From the NCBI GenBank assembly GCA_947646735.1, contig CANTFK010000226.1, positions 1-64,000 on the forward strand: 64,000 bases of DNA. Direction: 5' to 3'. The stretch is from Peronospora farinosa (lineage: Eukaryota; Oomycota; Peronosporomycetes; Peronosporales; Peronosporaceae). Of the stretch, positions 1 through 11,835 are shown one piece after another. The position numbers and the translations under genes are program-made. The notes below the pieces were generated by a model. The model worked only from the letters and a program-made list of their open reading frames with translations. It was not told where the DNA came from and made no database searches. How positions within the stretch are numbered: the first letter of the stretch is position 1; each line of letters starts with the position of its first letter.

Positions 1-148
1 GTTCCTTAGAACAGGGTGACTTTAAGTCGTTTAATTAGTTCCTCAGAACTAAGTGGCTTTTAGCCTTCACTCTATCTAGTTCTCTAGAACTAAGAGGCTT
101 CCAGCCGAAAGTCTTCCTCTGGCTAAAGAGCTGTGTAGCTCCGCTACA
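1..148 (+). repeat. Family A LTR remnant, cut by window edge
   Basis: The reverse complement of this stretch matches the first 147 bases of the LTR at 20370-21010, including the terminal palindrome GTGTAGCGGAGCTACAC. Read on the + strand it is the last part of an LTR, ending CTACA at 148. The usual primer-binding site (TGGTAGCAC) and gag do not follow, so it looks like a solo LTR or the end of a 3' LTR. The other LTR end is outside the window, so a target duplication cannot be tested. Confidence 0.8.
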
Positions 149-2326
149 CCTGGTCCAGGCGGTGGTCGGCAATACGGGCACGCACCGTAATCTAATTTTT
201 TCAAGGACTTGCGAAAGGACGTGCGGTTTCTCCCAAATCGGCTATGTCTTGTTCGGCAGCTAAGATGGCTCCAGGTTTCCGAAGTTGAGCGTCATTAAAA
301 CTGCAACGCGCATTTGGGTGACCGATGTTATCGCACTGTAGATATTAAATTCGGCACTCAAGCTTTCAGCAAGAGACGATTATAACGGTGCCAACCATAT
401 GATTCTGACCACCCCTTGTAAGAAAGTCGGACTCTCCACTAACAAATGAGTAGGTTCTCACATCGCCGACAATATGGACGCCGGCGTACAAGTATTCAGA
501 TCTTCTACTCAAAATGTATCTGGAGTTTGCTAAGAATGTAAGCCATAAGCTTTCCGATGTCGTGGAATCGGTTTAATTCCAGATACAGACCGTATAATCT
601 GACTGCTGCCGCATTTGATGGCCACTCGGACCGCAATGTCAGTGCCAAACTGTTTCTTGAAGTAGATTTTGTGAATCAGCTAGTGAATAGCTACCACCCC
701 GAAAAGGAAAAGCCACACTTGATGCTTTCGTGCAAATGTTTTTGTGAAGAAAAGATTTGAATCGACTATTTCACTCTGTCGTTTGCAATCTATTCAGTCT
801 GGCTTATCAGCGCACGTAGCAACGGCAAGTTGGCCCGTACCAATTTAGCCCATTTAAGTATCGTAGCAATAATGCTGCTATACTTTTCTTATATAGTAAT
901 GGCGTTGTAACGTCATAATCGGATGTCCCTCCAACTGTCTTCGATCGTGTTAAGCAAACAATGTGTTCGGTACTGTTCCACAAATGCCCATTTCGTTACG
1001 TATAAGTCCTGGCTCACTGGTTGGAGCGTTCGATATATGCTTCTTCACCTTGTGCTCCGAGAATGCAGACTTTTTAAAAAAAGTGAGTAGTCCTTCTTGA
1101 TCTCCTTTGATTAAGCTGGGATACTGTTGCCTCTTCATAGTTTTTTTTGCCTTGTTAATTGCAAACTGGGCTGAGATGCTTGTGTATATCGCTTGTACGA
1201 AGTAAAGTCACAATTGTAGCCAACTCTCGCCAGTATGGGGCTTCATCTCACCCACCAAGTCTGCATGAAGATCACTTGTTTTATTAGCAAAAGTGGCCTC
1301 GGAGCGTTCCCAATTGATCCCTGCGCTTGTCGAGAAATAGTTGTCTCCCGTACATAGCCGATTAACTTAATACAAGGGACCAATCTTCCTCGAAAAGCTT
1401 TTTGCGCTGAATTGGGCAACCGCGGTGGTACTTTTCCGGGATGCGCAGGTCGTCAAGCCAGGTCTTGTGTATATTTTTCTATGAGTGGTTGGGAAGAGTC
1501 CGATCCCCGCCCATATCCAAGTTGTTAGCATCGAATTGGTGTGTGTCCGGCGCCATTAAAATGTAATAGCTATACTGCTGCGAAGACCCAGGAGATAACA
1601 GAGCCTCAATTAGCGCTAGTGGTAGCGCAGGAAATCTTAAAATGTCGTCAGTATCACTCCTTTCGCTGTAAGGAGGAAAGGGAGGTCATGGGATGAAACG
1701 CACGATCTTTTTAAACAAAGCCTGGTGTGGATGACTGTCTCATTTATACTTACCACGGGTGGGTGCCTTCTACTGCGCAGTTCGAGAGTGACGAGGCCAA
1801 GAAGGGACCATTTAAAAATTGGTTTGACAAAAAATGATTGCAACCTCCCAAAAACAATTGTATGCGTAAGTAGCTAGCTAAAAACTGATTGAAAGATCTG
1901 CAAACATGAATGTAAAGTTCCCTTACAATGTGTAAGGAAATCAACTTTCACACTAAGCGAACAGATATACACTTGATCTTAGCAATTAGGCTTAGAAGGT
2001 ATAGCTGCAAAAGTAATTTGAAATGGAGCAGTGCGAATTTTCGGAATATTGAAAAAATGGCAGTAGCATGCAAAATATGTGAAAAGGTTTCGAAAATAGC
2101 AGTAATGATAACAGTGTATTGATTAAATCGTTGGTGCTTTTTGACTAAGAATCAAGGCGACATGTAAAATTTACGGATGGTGAAATTGTCTCCGCCAAAG
2201 CAGCTTGTTGTGGACAATTTCCAACACTGATTGGACTTTACAAAGTAAAAACATTATAAGGCTGATGTTTCGTGTATATGTGTACCTGTAGTAGTGTTTT
2301 TACTCATTCGTATAGGGTACAAGTCG
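149..2326. other. No recognisable gene
   Basis: AT-rich DNA with only short open frames (under 70 codons) on either strand. None shows a family motif, a plausible domain or an extended reading frame. I see no RNA gene and no tandem array. Confidence 0.5.
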
Positions 2327-2837
2327 TGTAGCGGACTTACGTAGCTCTTTTATGTTAAGGGAAGACTTATAGGCTAAAAGGTTTTTTGTTTGTAAGAACT
2401 TATAAAAAGGTGAAAGCTTAAAGCTACATTATCTTAAGGTGTAATTTTATATTCAGGCTCCTGACGTGTCATGTATATGATGCACTTAGTACAGTACGAC
2501 GCTATCGGTTATCAAGCTCTAACCGATATGGTACGGTATTACCGATATCATACCTCAAAACCACACGTAATACCGCCTGAAAGAAAAAGTAGGAAATACA
2601 ATGTATATAATTATGCATTGATATTTTACCAGGCTTGACCTTTTGGATGTATACGTAATTTAACGGTGACACACCTAGTACACAGATGTACAATTAAAGC
2701 TCATACTTGAGGCCGTGACCTCCCGGTCCCGAAATGAGTGTTAAAGTAGTGCACCGCGGGTTCTTATATAATTAAGTATATATACAACCGTGACTAAGTT
2801 GGATGTACGTATCCAACCGTCGTGTAACCCCGTTATA
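2327..2837 (-). repeat. Diverged solo LTR of the family A type
   Basis: It starts TGTAGCGGACTTACGTAGCTC, like the + strand start of the family A LTRs, shares the middle block around TACGGTATTACCGA, and ends with CCGTCGTGTAACCCCGTTA before TA (intact copies end TTACA). It is 511 bases against about 643 in the intact LTRs. No polypurine tract or primer-binding site flanks it, so it is best read as an old solo LTR. The flanking pentamers AGTCG and GAAGC do not match. Confidence 0.6.
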
Positions 2838-3129
2838 GAAGCTCGACAGCTGAAGGTTTAGCTGTGAACATATAGAACGCGCGCACGCAGCTTGCGAATG
2901 CGACAATTGTACTTGTTGTGGTGATGGTGCTGTACACGGCCAAGTCAGCTTTCGCCTACTTGCCGAAAGCAAGCCTAGCTTCGATCATTGTCGTCGCCGG
3001 CGATTTGCAAATTAAATTGAAAGAAGCAAAGTGGCTGTATTGTGTCAAGTGGGACGAGTTTTACGTGTGGCTTGCAGCGTTCGTCATGTTTATTAGGTGT
3101 GCTGCCTGGGCTGATCTCAGGCATCACAT

Positions 3130-6100
3130 CTTTTTTTTATCAGCATGAAAGTATCTTTTGATTTCTCGTTGCCGTGATATAAAAAACTTGTCGACCAATT
3201 GTTGAATACGTATCATTATATTGTTAAGGTATGTAACCTGGAGAGAAATAGAAGCTGAAGTGTGGACAATAAAGAAACGTGAACGTAGAGTTGAAAAGAG
3301 ATCCGAAGCGTAAAAAGTATCATAGGGTAAACGCCGAAAGAAATGCACGAGTGACCGACAATAGTGTAACCGCCGGATTGCAATGGCTAGCAATGTGGAA
3401 AATGAAGTGATGATGTCCGAGTGTCGGTGTGAGTACGGGCGTCGTGATGATACGTTAGGATGGCCTTGAAATGGGAGACGTCATGTGACAAAGCCAAATA
3501 AAAAATTGACTAAGTGGCCTATGCAAATAAGTCGGATAAAGTGTACCAAACGACAATGTGAGAAAAATCAAAAACCATTCAGGAAACGTCCGCGAAAAAC
3601 GTAAATGGATCTTCAAAGAAGTCCAGGTGCCATTCAAGACGAAAAGTGAGAAGCTGAGACTTGTTGCGAGCAAACGCAGCCGTGCGAGGGTGGGTCAGAG
3701 TCTTGAATAATCGTTAAAAATGTAGACGAATTAATGACACACAGCGACGGTAAAGTTCCATGAACGGAAAAACGAAAGGATTGTAAATGGCATCGTTGCA
3801 GTTAACCCAAAGCGTCCGAAGAACACAGCATCGAACAATGTAAAAAAGCCGTAGAGGCATCAACGCTCCATAGGTAAGGCGTTGGGATGACGGAACGGAG
3901 AGACCGCGAAGAAATATAATGTGAACCCACTAAATCGAAGTCTAATTAAAAGAGGTGGCAAAAATAACTGCCAAAGACGAATAGTCAAGAAACATCCGCT
4001 GAAGAGATGGTAAGCCGTTTCAGGGGCATTACACCCATGGACACAGTGAATATCAGAAGTGTTCAGCCATATCTATAGCGAAGCCCAAGCCATTATGTTG
4101 GAGACAAAAAAAGAAGATCATTGAAAGCTGGAAGAGTATCATGTTGGAAGGCGCGTTCCGTACGCCAAAAAGAGTCCGGTAATGCCACTTCATCAGCGTC
4201 AAGGCGCGACAGTGGTATAGCTGAAGGAGCCGGAGAGTCAAGTAAACCACGAATAACCGAGTTAGGAACGTCACAGATATCAAATCCTTCAAGAGCCCAG
4301 ATATGAAGTGCAGCAACCATATCGTCAGGGGGGAGAGGGTGAATAGCGAAGGTACTATACTGGACCGTAATTGCCAATTGGGAGCCAAAGAACGAACAAC
4401 CGAAGTCATGGAACTACCAGGCCTAATTGAGGGCCCAGTAAGCGCCTCAATAAGTGTATGTTCATCTGGGAGAGATCCGAAACAGCAGCAAAAAGTCGAA
4501 ATTCGGACAATTTTTTGATGACTCAGAAAATACATGCCTTACGATGAAGTGTGGCAAGAGGTCGTTTACGAACGGTGAACCGTATAAAAGTATTGATCCA
4601 TATTGGCCATGTCAGCTTCGTAAGGACTGGATTGATATTCAGTAGGCGGGGAAGAACCTTATTGCCCCAAGTAGCCAAAGCAGCCCGTCAATAAAGAGGG
4701 CCATGATCCCAACGGGAAGAGTGTGCTCCAAGCGATAAGTTGACGAAAAGTAAGTCAAGACCAAAACATTGAACTCGAAAATCCACGTTAGAAAAGACTA
4801 AAGCAGGAATAAACCACTTAAGAGGCGATGAAAAATCGGAGCGACAATGGCGAATTAATTGCCGTATCAAGTTGACGTGCAAAACTTTACGGAGGCGGCA
4901 ACAGAATGTAAATTTAACCCTCCAGAATCGGAAGCCACCGCATGCCAAATGCTGGAAAAGGTGCCACGGACCGACGAACCGTCGACGTGAGCCGACGAAG
5001 TTTTGTGTACGAAGTTCCGGGTTAAGGGGTTAAACTTAAGTAAGTCCAGACGTGATACAGCTTGAGTACCCAAAAATACCATAGTATTTAAAGTATCATA
5101 GTTTTTAGCAGCAAAACGCGGCCGCGTAAAGTCCGGGCCCGCCAGCGCCAAACAACACAAAGTTTTTGGAAACGTACAAGCAGGTGGTGGAGTTGTGAAT
5201 TGGGATTGCAAGCCGGGCCGACCGCGCGAGACCCACAAGTGTAGTATGTTCGGAGTTGTTTAACACAGGTCGAAAGGCGTAAACGAAGGTGGTCGTCAGC
5301 AGCAGTCCAGGGGCGAAATGGAAAGATGACCGTCTTGGCAACATGAAGCCGCATTCCCGTAGTGGTGCAGAAATCGTGGACACGAGAGAGAAAAGCCGGA
5401 GTATGGTGAAGATCGTTGACCAAGCCAGTGACATCATCAGCAAAATTAGGCAGATGGTGTGACGTCCCCCGAAGTTGTATAGTAAAATCGTCATTAACTT
5501 CACGAAGATAGAACAGTAGCTGTTCTTTGAAGAGCACAAAAAGACCAGGAGAAATGGAATCACCTTGCCGAACCCCATCTCCCAAACTAAAGAAGTCCGA
5601 CCAAGAATTGTTTATTAAAACCTGCACCAGTGTTCCCTTGAAAAAGGTACGTAACCAATGCCAAAAATTTGCCCCAAAACCTTAATGTATTTCAACTTGG
5701 TCAAGTGCCTGCCAGTTAACACTGTCAAATGCCTTGGCAAAATCAAGGCAAATGGCACCGGCAGGATCACGAGAGGGTGTACGTTTGCAGATATCCTGCA
5801 AGTATCAAAGAGCGTGGCGAATATTGCGCCCAGGCATAAAACCAAATTGGTCCACACCGAGTAGGGAACGTATAACATGATTAAGGCGATAAGCCAAAGC
5901 CTTGGGTCCAAGCTTGGCGTCTTGTTCAGTAAAGCCAACGGACGATAATTTTTGGGATCTGCCCAAGAACCTTTTTTGGACAAAAGCGAGAGGTAGGCAC
6001 GACGTTGGAACTTCGACATACGTCCCTTACGGAATTGGACAGCATAAACAAGCTCCAGTAACAAAGCCCACTGGCTGGGAAAGATTGGTTATACTAAGCC

Positions 6101-7565
6101 GGTAAGCCATCGGGACCCGGCGATTTCCCACGAGAATTGTGTTTGATGGCGTAGTAGAAGTCGTTGGCAGTCAAAGGGGCATCAAGCATGGCGGAGTGGG
6201 ACGATGACAGCTTCCGGACGCTGTGGTTTAGAATTGACTTGAGCTTGGCTGGGGCAAATTGGATAGGTTCCACTGAGAGATCCTGGTAATCGGATTGGAA
6301 AAGCTTTCCCCAGTAAGCACGATGCGTGGCCTGAATAACGTGAGGGTCCTTGGAAAGCCCTTTCGGTGTTTCAACCGACAAATTTTTCAGTTTCAGCTTG
6401 GCTGAAGCAGGAGCCCGAAAAAAAGTGACAAGAAGATTGTTCAAAATTACCAACGGCCAAGTCGAATGCGGAGAGAGAGTTCCGGTCTCGAAGAGCCGAG
6501 TTAAAAACGTCAAATGCTTGGCGAGACTCCCGTAGTCGACGCTCGAGTCTAGTGCAAAAAGGCGTTTTGAATCACGGAAAGCAGCCAAAAGTTGGCGAAG
6601 CTGGGAAGCAGTCGCACCTTTTCGCCAAAGATATTCCTTACTAAGAAAGATACGATCACGACGTTTGTGTTCGTTTAAAGTGCACCCTGGGTTCCGGTCG
6701 GGATCGAGGGACGCCATAAGCCGAAAAAGGTTGTGCCGTAATTGGGTTTGAACATCAGCGCAGCGCAAAAGCCAGGTGGGACATTTGAAAGGCAACCTTT
6801 TCGCCAAAAGGAGTCTCATCCGAGGAGGCAAAAAACTAAACTGGATGTGGTCGCTATGGTCGAACTTATAGTCTAAAATGTGGGAGCTAGAGCGGAAAAA
6901 CTTATCGTTAAAGTTCACTGACGCAAGACAAAAATCAACACGGTTCTTGGATTTAGGAGCTGTGAATATCAAGCGGGTGGGATTCTCCAAGCGCCAAAAA
7001 TCAAGAAGACCTAAGTAATCATCCAATCAAACAGTTCCACCCGACCAGAGTTGTGGTGGGTGGAGGTAGGAGAGGCTTGATCAAAGTCTGGGTCCATGGT
7101 AATGTTGAAGTCGTCCAGAACAATATGAACCGCGGAATCCTCAAACCGCCAGGGTAATGCAGAAAAGAAAGCCGACCGATGCCCTGCTTGAAACGGCTCA
7201 TACAGCACGTGAAAATAAATGGAAAGAGATCCGAGACGAGCGGCTACCACTAAGTACCTATCGCCCAGCACGGGGATGGCAGCATATTCGGAAGTCAGAT
7301 CGCGAAGGTCGTGAAGAGGGTGGGCTCCATTGAATATGAGAGCAACACCATTACGAGGCCTGTACGCGCCCGAGATCTGCTTTGACCAGAAAGAACACGC
7401 GTTGGCATCAGCAGCATGAAGAAAATAATCATTATCAGCGAGAGAAGTAGAGCTGGAAAGCTTGGTCTCTTTTAAAGCAATGACTTGGTAGCGCGTGAGA
7501 AGATCTTGGTATAGGTTCAAATTTGGTCAATTAAGACCATTCACGTTTAGTGTAACAGCTTTAAA
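3130..7565 (-). pseudogene. LINE ORF2 (AP endonuclease plus reverse transcriptase), decayed
   Basis: On the minus strand this reads as an L1-like non-LTR retrotransposon ORF2 broken by several frameshifts and stops. The endonuclease starts near 7555 with LNVNGLN, then ALKETKL, LDDFNITMD (normally GDFN), RVDFCLASVN and the catalytic SDH motif near 6870. The reverse transcriptase follows: GKSPGPDGLP near 6115, GVRQGDSISPGLF near 5575 and the active-site FADD near 5445. Downstream, to about 3130, frames are scattered and resemble a decayed C-terminal region. The endonuclease nicks target DNA and the RT primes on the nick, so this is the part that would have driven target-primed integration. Its ORF1 lies upstream at 7779-8410 and continues at 62430-63630. 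The 3' end is not precisely placed. Inactive beyond doubt. Confidence 0.85.
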
Positions 7566-7778
7566 GGCCCAAGCGGCCAAACTAGAAGCGAAGGCGAGGG
7601 GTAAAAACGCCAGTCTCTGACGGCTTCAGGGTTTGGACTTCCTGAACCAGGAATTTTTAAAAAATTCGGGAACACTTTCATAAGGAACAGGTCTTTAGCA
7701 AAGGAGCTAAAGCCAAGCGACCATAGTATGTCGTACGAAAGAAGCGTAATCGTAAGATTGGTGAGAAATTTGGGACTA

Positions 7779-8410
7779 TCACCAACTAAGACGTGAATTT
7801 TGTGGGGGGTCTTGATACACCGTGGGTGCCATAGTGTGAAGAACCACATCCCACGCCGAAAGAACCAATAGTGCTTGCTCTGCCGTAGCTAAAGATAATG
7901 GAACGTAACGAAGAAGACGCTGTAGCAGAGAAGACTCCGTTGCCGTCGTCTGAAGAAATATGAGGCACGCCGTGCGCTCGGTACTATCACCAGGTGGAGA
8001 GTAGGCCAGAAGACGACAGAGTGCTCGAGAAAGAGCGATCGCATCAAGACGGTCTTTAGTCGCAATGTACCGAAGCATAATACCACGGTTGGCTTCAATA
8101 GTTGCCAATTGCTGTAATGCAGGTCGATTCTCAAGCGTGTCCACAAACGCAGAGATGTAGGTATAGACCTCCATACGAGTCATCTTTTCCACATCATATA
8201 CCATGGTGACTTATGTAACCATTTCCACGTAGGATCCGTGATTGAAATGAGCAGGAGCGCATTCCAAACAAACCTCATCATCGTCTTCACGTCGAATTTC
8301 GAAACCATAGTTCCATTGAGGCGAGTCGGTGCCGACGTCATCATACCACAGAGGGTGGTAGTTGTTGGACGTCGGAAGAGTAGTAGCTTAGGCCAAACCA
8401 AGGGCTCGGT
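7779..8410 (-). pseudogene. LINE ORF1, 3' half, interrupted by the family B LTR
   Basis: Two minus-strand stretches, about 8204-7779 (141 codons, rich in Leu and Ala, e.g. LENRPALQQLATIEANRG) and 8400-8215 (NYGFEIRREDDDEVCLECAP), sit directly upstream of ORF2, where ORF1 of an L1-like LINE belongs. The frame crosses the LTR insertion point: removing 8416-62424 and one copy of CATAC lets the frame ending SSIDYQY at 62430 run into 8410. I recognise no RNA-binding domain. Several stops are present. The ORF1 assignment rests on position and on continuity with 62430-63630, not on a motif. Confidence 0.6.
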
Positions 8411-8415
8411 CATAC
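8411..8415. repeat. Target-site duplication CATAC, left copy
   Basis: CATAC directly precedes the family B LTR at 8416. The same five bases directly follow the other family B LTR at 62425-62429. Five bases is the usual length for Ty3/gypsy integrases. It marks 8416-62424 as the product of one original insertion that has since grown. Confidence 0.8.
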
Positions 8416-9015
8416 TGTAGACGGGCACTTCTACGAAGTTGCCTTGTGCTACTTGCAAACACCTTCAGCACAAGCGAGGAAGCGGTTAGACCGTCTTACC
8501 TTCGCGTGTGAGGGTGGTTAGGAGGTTGGTCGACTGCTTAAGCAGTCGTACCACCAGTTTCCTCTCGCTTAAGCGAGAGTGCAACAAACTTCTAAGACAA
8601 GAAGCACCGACGTCACGTAGAAGCTTCTTCAGCTTCTCGTGCGTGGTGCTTCGGCGTTTAGCAAATTCAAGACTGAGCTATATTTAATAAATTATAATTA
8701 AATATAAACTTATCTACTGATTGGTTATATATGTATATAGATCGGATACGCGACTCTTTTGAAGCTTATCCTGTCGTATGATCTTAAATCTAGATTTAAG
8801 ATCGCAACTGACGTCTTTCTGAGACGTCGCGATGCCTAGCTTCAACTAGCGTCATCCCTTCTCATGTGAATCCATCAATGGATATCACATTCACGAGGGT
8901 GGATCACATTTGTGTATCACACCCAAGTGACAGGTCAAAAGTAATCATGGATACTTTTGGACCAAACATTAAGTATATTACTTAATGTTTACGTGTAACT
9001 AGATACCCTGTTACA
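8416..9015 (-). repeat. Family B LTR (3' LTR in element sense)
   Basis: It runs TGTAGACGGGCACTTC to CCCTGTTACA on the + strand, with 5'-TG and CA-3' ends. It matches 61825-62424 at roughly 96-97% by eye with the same length. It contains short perfect palindromes such as GACTGCTTAAGCAGTC and CTCTCGCTTAAGCGAGAG. A polypurine tract lies at its inner edge, making it the 3' LTR of a minus-strand element. Confidence 0.9.
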
Positions 9016-9025
9016 CCATCCCCCG
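9016..9025 (-). promoter_or_regulatory. Family B polypurine tract
   Basis: CCATCCCCCG on the + strand is CGGGGGATGG on the element strand, directly next to the LTR edge. This is the expected primer for plus-strand DNA synthesis. Confidence 0.75.
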
Positions 9026-9110
9026 TTTTAGAACGATTTTTACATTTTGTAAAACATCGCCTAGGAGACAGAGATATTTGCGAGCCGTTATAAACGCGCC
9101 GCTTTAGTCT

Positions 9111-9126
9111 GCTCAATTCTCATGCC
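9111..9126 (+). promoter_or_regulatory. Oomycete initiator-like site at the antisense ORF start
   Basis: GCTCAATTCTCATGCC matches 12 of 16 positions of the oomycete initiator consensus as I recall it (GCTCATTYYNCAWTTT), including the GCTCA start and the CA core. It overlaps the ATG at 9122. If used, transcription would begin almost at the start codon and run against the retrotransposon. Then Met17 at 9170 is an alternative start. Confidence 0.35.
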
Positions 9127-9940
9127 ACCGAAACGTGGTAAGGCTGATGGGTCGCCTGCAAAGGCACCCATGCAGTCCAGCACTAAGCGCACGCGCCGCG
9201 ATCTATCGCAGCCGTCGCAAAGTGCGTCAGGCACTGGGGTGGATCTTCCATCTCACGATAATGTGGATGAAGATCCATCTCTCATTGTAGACTACAATGA
9301 GACCACACCACTGCCATCACCCCAAAGTGGCAATGAGCATAGTACATTGATGGGACGTATGTACCCATCATTTGAGGCACCCGTCCTTGAGGAAGCATCT
9401 ATTCTTCCTACAAGCGAAGGTAAAGACTCGTCGTCTGCGCCTACGAGCGCAGCGACTAAGACTGAGCACGCTACTTCGAAAGGAGCAGTCGCGACTCAGT
9501 CAGATGTAACTCCTCAAGCTGATGTCTTGACAATCCATAATGGAGAGTCAGACTCAGGTGACTGGGAGCTTAAAGCTCCACCAAGTACACCTTCGGCCTC
9601 ACTAGCCCGCCGTCGCGAGGGCGGCTACGTGAGTGGTGGCTTGCCATCAATGCCACCTCCATCTGAGTGGATGAACTCGGATGGGTCTTGTGCAGCGCTT
9701 TTGCAGCGTGCCACTATAGACGCTCATAGATTCTATAGCGTCTTTCCTTTGTGGAAAAAGCAGGGCAAAGCACTTGGTCGTGCTTTCCCAATTCCAGTCG
9801 TGCTGCGTTCTAACGAAACAGCCGACGAATATGAAGCTGATCTCCGGCGCCGTGTTACCTTGCATGAAGATGCAACGAAACAGCGGTCGCAGCGAATCAG
9901 CTTCGCCATGAAGCGTGCGCATGAAATTATGGGCGGTTAG
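9122..9940 (+). CDS. Antisense ORF of element B (aORF-B), conserved unknown protein
   Basis: A 272-codon ORF on the strand opposite to the element, starting 106 bases inside the 3' LTR. I do not recognise the family. Visible features: a basic, nuclear-signal-like N-terminus (MPPKRGKADG, then KRTRR at 22-26); VDYNETTPLPSP at about 56-67; a Ser/Thr-rich acidic middle; RRREGGYVSGGLPSMPPPSEW; and PIPVVLRSNETADEYEADLRRRV near the C-terminus. The element C copy at 47541 keeps the same N-terminus, VDYNENTPLPSP, and the ETADEY-like segment. The family A ORF at 21123 shares VDYESDT and a VPILLFAGETEDEE segment in the same order. Reading resumes downstream in decayed form to 10519 with a coiled coil, so the original protein was longer. 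The function is unknown; the location suggests an accessory or regulatory product. Confidence 0.6.
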   Translation: MPPKRGKADGSPAKAPMQSSTKRTRRDLSQPSQSASGTGVDLPSHDNVDEDPSLIVDYNETTPLPSPQSGNEHSTLMGRMYPSFEAPVLEEASILPTSEGKDSSSAPTSAATKTEHATSKGAVATQSDVTPQADVLTIHNGESDSGDWELKAPPSTPSASLARRREGGYVSGGLPSMPPPSEWMNSDGSCAALLQRATIDAHRFYSVFPLWKKQGKALGRAFPIPVVLRSNETADEYEADLRRRVTLHEDATKQRSQRISFAMKRAHEIMGG

Positions 9941-10519
9941 CGACCCCCAATTAATTCTCGCCACGCTTCTTCTGCTAGTCCTTCCGAACCTAGCAGAAAG
10001 AAGAATGCTGGTGCTGCTTCACATAAGCAGTCACCAGACCAGGCTCGTCAACGCGCAAAGCGTCCTCAGGCTCTCATGAGTCAAAGCTCGTTGGGTAACC
10101 CTTCCACTGGACAAGGATTTGGAGCTTTCGCTTCACAAACCGGTGGGCCAACAGCCTTCCAACAAGGAAGCGCGTATTCCCTTCCGTGTCCACCAACAAA
10201 GGTGGCGCCCGATAGGAGTGGCGATTACGCCCACCTACTCGCGGCTGCCTACCCTGCTTCTGTTCAGTCGTAGGCTGAGTCCGCTGCGCTGAAGAGGCAG
10301 GTGGCAGATCTCGAGAGTCATGTCTCGCGACTGACTTTGGATCTGCGCGATGCGAGGACGAGGGACCGTCAGGGATATGACCGCCTGAAGACTCCGTTTG
10401 GACATTTTAAAGCGACTGGTGATGAGAGACCCGCGTCAAGCGCGGAGTCCTCCTCGATCGCCGAGTCCTCTATCGCCTCGTTCGTATACGGGGAGCCTCT
10501 CGGTTTCCTCGTCGCCTGA
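9941..10519 (+). pseudogene. Decayed C-terminal part of aORF-B with a coiled coil
   Basis: After the stop at 9940, sense continues in shifted frames: a Gly/Ser/Gln-rich stretch (SSLGNPSTGQGFGAFASQTG, 10080-10140), then a heptad-rich segment LKRQVADLESHVSRLTLDLR at about 10290-10350. The family A antisense ORF also ends in a coiled coil. The segment overlaps the C-terminal integrase coding region on the opposite strand (from 10369), as in family A. At least two breaks separate it from the N-terminal ORF. Confidence 0.45.
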
Positions 10520-11835
10520 TCGGCCGCGACTCTCGACTCACAGTCTACGTCACCATCGGTCTCGTTAGACCGATGTGGATATGTGATCTCTTCTGGATCA
10601 ACATACCGTTTCAGACGACCCACGTAAAATACGGGGTGCGTCTTCATATACGGTGGGAAAGTGAGCCTATAACTTAGGTCTCCAACTTCTTCAGCCACTG
10701 TAAAGGGCCCAATGAATCGGGGCAATAGCTTAGTAGTACCACCAGGTAGTACATAAATTGCATGCTAAGGTAGGGTAGCAGTACTTAATAGCACTTTGAC
10801 CCCCACACTAAAGTGTTCATTATTTTTGCGACCATGCTGGTCTGCATATTGTTTTTGCTTGTCCTGTGCGCTTGCCATCGCGTCACGGACTTTACGTGTG
10901 ATGGCTAATCGCTCATCCACAAAGCGCTGAACTTCGCTCACGCTTTTAGCATCCAGCTCGACGATGACGCCTCCAAGAGGTCGTTCATGGGTCGACGTTG
11001 TTAATAACACTATAGTGTCATCTTCAAGGAGCGCTGGCATTTCTTACCGTGCCTCCTTTGTGACACCTATAGATGTCGTGACCACTACTAAATGAGCAGT
11101 GTCACTAGGGCAATTTTGGCCCTTTTTGGCATTCGCACCGAGCGAAGTGAGGGGCCTCCCCCACTAAGAATCGGGCTGCGTACAAACGAGACTGGCGTTC
11201 GAGGATGACGCAGTCCGTTAATGTAAAACGGTGGTTACCGTTTTACATTAACGGACTGCGGCACTGGCGTGAACACTATCATTAAAAGCAAACTCCACGA
11301 ATGGCAATTGTTTGCTACATTCTTTGGGAGTCGCTACTGTGCGCATTACATCCGCCACGACTCGATTGGCCGTTCTGTTTGGCTATCGGTCTGGGGATGA
11401 TCAGCGGTTGACATGTAGAGCTTGATATCCAGATGCTCAAACACATGTCGCCAAAAACCCGACGTAAACAGCGGATCCCGGTCCGATACTATGGATTCGG
11501 GCATCCCGTGTAGTCGATACACATGATCCAGAAACAAGAGGGCAGCCTCTTTTCCTGAGATCTTGCTGCTACATGGTGCCAACTGCACCATCTTACTCAG
11601 TCTGTCTACAAAGACAACGAGCCCCGTCCCCAGGAGGTAAGCCAAACATGAAGTCCAAACTGACCGACTTCCAACATTCAGTTGAAATCGGCATTGGCTT
11701 CAGTGGCGCACTGTTTGAAGATGCAGGCTTTATGCGCTGACACTCTTCGCAAGAGCGAATATAGTTGGCCACCCACCGATATAGGTGGGGCTACCAAAAT
11801 TCCTCTGACACTCGTAAAAATGTCTTTAACTGCCC
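10369..11835 (-). pseudogene. Integrase of left element B, decayed
   Basis: Minus-strand reading: the CC half of the zinc-binding motif (YIRSCEECQRIKPAS, about 11760-11715); the catalytic core with FVDRLSKMVQLAPCSSKISG, SIVSDRDPLF, and ADHPQTDSQTE (G to S in the usual DGQTE); then the C-terminal GPF/Y region MPRFIGPFTVAEEV with PVFYVGRLKRYV ending near 10560. Integrase inserts the cDNA into host DNA. The middle is broken at a 24-bp hairpin (11209-11260). Relative to element C, about 430 bases are missing at about 11836 (zinc-finger His half plus the end of RNase H). No chromodomain follows. Confidence 0.85.
11209..11260. repeat. Perfect 24-bp hairpin, templated inverted insertion
   Basis: Arms 11209-11232 and 11237-11260 are exact reverse complements with loop GGTT. 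Element C (near 49275-49310) has only the left arm followed directly by CACTCGTACTGGCG. The right arm here therefore looks like a snap-back copy made during repair or replication in this copy only. It disrupts the integrase frame. Confidence 0.85.

Noticed and set aside
4121..4645. Plus-strand ORFs opposite the LINE tail
   Set aside because: Short, overlapping each other, without motifs; best explained as shadows of the decayed LINE reading frame.
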